Shown: piece after piece, positions 61,702-64,000 of the stretch
Numbering within the stretch: the stretch's first letter is position 1
Layout of the letters: each line of letters opens with the position of its first letter
Assembly (NCBI RefSeq): GCF_023101665.1
Contig: NZ_CP082161.1
Coordinates: 3,720,001 to 3,784,000 of the forward strand
DNA from: Bradyrhizobium sp. 195
GTDB lineage: Bacteria; Pseudomonadota; Alphaproteobacteria; Rhizobiales; Xanthobacteraceae
Length of the DNA: 64,000 nucleotides
Direction of reading: 5' to 3'
Translations under genes and position numbers: made by a program
Notes under the pieces: model-generated
What the model saw: the letters and a program-made list of their open reading frames with translations, nothing else
Told to the model about the DNA's origin: nothing
Database searches by the model: none

Positions 61702-63297
61702 TTACGAGCCCGTGCCTGCGCTCATGATCGGCTTGTGGCGCGGCCGGCGCTTCTCGTCGGGCAGTACGGAACTCTCCGGCTGGAGCGGCGGAGAATCATC
61801 CGACAGCGGTGCAAGCGCGCTCATGACGCGCTCCGGCGGGAAGGTGACGATCACCTCGGTGCCGATGCGCAGCTTGGATTTCAGCGTGAACGTGCCGCCA
61901 TGCAGGTCGATCAGATTCTTGGCGATCGGCAGACCGAGACCGGCGCCCTGTTCGGCCGACTTGATCGAGTTGGAGCCCTGGCCGAACGAGGCGAGCACGA
62001 CCGGGATCTCGTCCTCGGGAATGCCGGAGCCGGAATCCTTTACAGAGAGATATTGTCCGCCCGAAGCGGTCCAGCCGGCCTTGAGCCAGATCTCGCCGCC
62101 CTGCGGGGTGAACTTGATCGAGTTGGATAGCAGATTGAGCACGACCTGGCGGATCGCGCGCTCGTCGGCCCAGAGCCGCGGCATGGCCTGCTCGAACACT
62201 TCGTGGATGGTGATGCCGCGGCTCGAGGCACGCAGCTTCATCAGATGATGGCAGTCGGCGACGATGCCGACCAGCGACACCGCTTCCTCGTTCAGCTCGT
62301 AGCGGCCGGCCTCGATCCGCGACAGATCGAGGATCTCGTTGATGAGGTTGAGCAGGTGCACGCCGGAATTATGGATATCGGCGGAATATTCCTTGTAGAC
62401 CGGCACCGCATGTGCGCCAAAGATCTCGCTCTTCATCACCTCGGAGAAACCGAGGATGGCATTCAGCGGCGTGCGCAGCTCGTGGCTCATCTGCGCGAGG
62501 AAGCGCGACTTGGCGACGTTGGCGGATTCGGCGCGATGGCGCGCTTCGTCCGAGATCGCCTTGGCCTGTTCGAGCTCGCCGATCAGCGCGTCCTTCTCGG
62601 CGCGTGCTTCCAGCGTGGCGAAGGTGGAGGAATGCAGGCGATGCGCCAGCAGCACGAAGTAGCCTTCGGCGGCGAGCGCCAGCGCCGCCAGGACGTAATT
62701 GTCCAGCGAGCCGGTCATCGCAAAGCTCAGCGCCATTGCGACCGCGACCGGCGCGGTGGCAGCAAGGGCTGCGATCGGCAGATTGGCGGCGAGCATGCTC
62801 GATACTGCGATCACCAGCAGCATCAGGAACATCATCAGCGTTTCCGTGACCATGTCGAGCACGGGATGGATCAGGATCGCCATCCAGCACAGGCCATAGA
62901 GCAGGTCGAGCACGACGAAGCGCGTCCGCCATGCCCGTGTTGCGGCAGGAGAGCTGGGCTCGAGCAGGAACCGCCGGCAACTGCGGATCATGGCGCTGTG
63001 GATGCAGAGCATGCCCGCGGTCCAGGCTGCGGCCGGGATCGGCTGCATCCACAGCCCGAACAGCACGCCGGTTGCGACCACCAGCAGCATCACGACGTAG
63101 GAAGCCGATAGCCGCGTCTGGGCGTATTGGCGCAGCATCTCGGCGTCGAAGGCCGGCCGGGTTCCGCTGGTCGATGTTAACTTGTCGCGGGCCTCGCGCA
63201 CCCGCTGCGCCGCAGCCCTTCGGCTGCTCGCCGATGGAGCGCTCACCGGCTCGGCCGGAAGCTCCACAACCTCGGGCTTTTCAGCGGGGTTACTCAT
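61702..63297 (-). CDS. Membrane-bound sensor histidine kinase
   Basis: About 531 residues. The N-terminal basic region is followed by several membrane segments (VVMLLVVATGVLFGLW; paired helices around MVTETLMMFLMLLVIAVSS), a linker helix, and HisKA with the phospho-acceptor His in FLAQMSHELRTPLNAILGF. The HATPase_c domain has LLSNSIKFTP (N box), DSGSGIPEDE (G1) and GAGLGLPIAKNL (G2). No receiver domain or partner regulator is adjacent, as with PleC/DivJ/PdhS-type kinases of alphaproteobacteria. ATG 63297 is preferred over 63342. Signal unknown. Confidence 0.9.
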   Translation of the reverse strand: MSNPAEKPEVVELPAEPVSAPSASSRRAAAQRVREARDKLTSTSGTRPAFDAEMLRQYAQTRLSASYVVMLLVVATGVLFGLWMQPIPAAAWTAGMLCIHSAMIRSCRRFLLEPSSPAATRAWRTRFVVLDLLYGLCWMAILIHPVLDMVTETLMMFLMLLVIAVSSMLAANLPIAALAATAPVAVAMALSFAMTGSLDNYVLAALALAAEGYFVLLAHRLHSSTFATLEARAEKDALIGELEQAKAISDEARHRAESANVAKSRFLAQMSHELRTPLNAILGFSEVMKSEIFGAHAVPVYKEYSADIHNSGVHLLNLINEILDLSRIEAGRYELNEEAVSLVGIVADCHHLMKLRASSRGITIHEVFEQAMPRLWADERAIRQVVLNLLSNSIKFTPQGGEIWLKAGWTASGGQYLSVKDSGSGIPEDEIPVVLASFGQGSNSIKSAEQGAGLGLPIAKNLIDLHGGTFTLKSKLRIGTEVIVTFPPERVMSALAPLSDDSPPLQPESSVLPDEKRRPRHKPIMSAGTGS

Positions 63298-63434
63298 CAA
63301 GCAACACGATTCCTGCCCACGCCGGACGCGGGCCTTCTGCATTCTCTATCTCTGGCAAGAAATCCTTAAGAGGTGACTTAAGGAGCTAAAGAATTACGTT
63401 AACCCGGCGTTAATTTGGATCTCGGCCGTGCCGA

Positions 63435-64000
63435 TCAATGCAGCGCCGCATACTGTACGATGTATACCACCGCTCCCGCCAGATATCCCACGAGCGCGGG
63501 ACCTGCGATGCGGCGGGCGTACCAGAAGAACTCGATCTTCTCGAGTCCCATGGCGGCAACGCCCGCGGCCGAGCCGATGATCAGGATCGAGCCGCCAGTG
63601 CCGGCGCAATAGGCGATGAACTCCCAGATGAAGCTGTCCGGCGGATATTGCGTCAGATTGTACATGCCCATCGTTGCCGCGACGAGCGGCACGTTGTCGA
63701 TGATGGCGCTCAAGAGGCCGAGCAGGATGACGATGATGTCGAGACGACCGACCGTGGCATCGAGCCATTTGGCCAACACCTCGAGGACGCGGGCGTGCTC
63801 CAGGCACGCGACGGCCATGAGGATGCCGACGAAGAACACGATGGAACTCATGTCGATGCGGGTCAGCGCATGGGCGAGGGTGAGGGGGCGACGCGCATCC
63901 TCGTCCTTGTGGCGGTGAACGATCTCGCCGACCAGCCAGAGGATCCCCAGCCCGAACAGGATGCCCATGAAGGGGGCAAGGTGCGTCACGGCCTTGAAAA
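63435..64000 (-). CDS. NhaD-type sodium:proton antiporter, C-terminal part
   Basis: The frame runs off the window edge; about 188 C-terminal residues are visible. Several membrane segments are present, with FMGILFGLGILWLVGEIVHR, SSIVFFVGILMAVACLEH, and the conserved SAIIDNVPLVAATMGMY and GTGGSILIIGSAAGVAAMG, which carry the ion-binding Asp-Asn and the GTGGS loop of NhaD and related ion transporters. It exchanges sodium for protons across the inner membrane. It ends at 63435; the start lies outside. Confidence 0.88.
   Translation of the reverse strand, partial: FKAVTHLAPFMGILFGLGILWLVGEIVHRHKDEDARRPLTLAHALTRIDMSSIVFFVGILMAVACLEHARVLEVLAKWLDATVGRLDIIVILLGLLSAIIDNVPLVAATMGMYNLTQYPPDSFIWEFIAYCAGTGGSILIIGSAAGVAAMGLEKIEFFWYARRIAGPALVGYLAGAVVYIVQYAALH

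Overview
The window looks like the chromosome of a Bradyrhizobium-type alphaproteobacterium (Nitrobacteraceae). This rests on high GC content, densely packed operons joined by ATGA start/stop overlaps, many ABC uptake systems, a rhizobial-type palindromic intergenic repeat after dusA, and protein types typical of that group. No rRNA, tRNA, CRISPR array or complete insertion sequence was seen. All statements come from reading the sequence; no database search was run.

Layout. (1) Positions 1-17.9 kb form a catabolic region of visibly lower GC. It holds a crotonase C-terminus, a BadH-like dehydrogenase and two other SDRs, a PimC/PimD-like acyl-CoA dehydrogenase pair, two CoA ligases of different chemistry, a quinone oxidoreductase, a thioesterase, a 2,4-dienoyl-CoA-reductase-like flavoenzyme, and two paralogous solute-binding proteins plus the relic of a third. 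The set suggests uptake, CoA activation and beta-oxidation-like breakdown of an alicyclic, terpenoid or similar ring acid. A palindrome, CACATAYGTG, recurs in four non-coding segments next to these transcription units and is a candidate operator. (2) 17.9-21.3 kb is a branched-chain-type ABC transporter (two ATPases, two permeases). Its first gene is 5'-truncated at a sharp composition change, and its last gene looks mosaic. (3) 21.4-44.1 kb is bracketed by two ~120-bp direct repeats that begin with a copy of the 5' end of dusA. The cargo reads as nitrogen-compound catabolism. It has a spermidine-type ABC transporter, a three-subunit molybdenum hydroxylase (large subunit frameshifted inside a 30-bp perfect palindrome), an amidase, two LysR regulators, an N-carbamoyl-D-amino-acid hydrolase, a polar amino acid ABC system with two binding proteins, a PuuE-like deacetylase, a hydantoin/Asp-Glu racemase, a dihydroorotase-family hydrolase, an oligopeptide-type binding protein and an AtzA/TrzA-like amidohydrolase. 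(4) 44.1-59.8 kb lies between the second repeat and the real dusA. It holds a minus-strand ketone-body run (acetoacetate decarboxylase, patatin, EmrAB-type efflux, 3-hydroxybutyrate dehydrogenase, DUF1275 protein), an MBL hydrolase, a type II NADH dehydrogenase-like enzyme, four AraC regulators in two divergent paralogous pairs, and a catalase-family protein. (5) 59.7-64 kb is ordinary core: dusA, a retropepsin-like protease, a DUF1289 protein, a sensor histidine kinase and the end of an NhaD-like antiporter.

Main inferences to test: segments 3 and 4 are tandem genomic islands at dusA; segment 3 is one N-heterocycle/hydantoin-type degradation system; segment 1 is one regulon controlled through CACATAYGTG.
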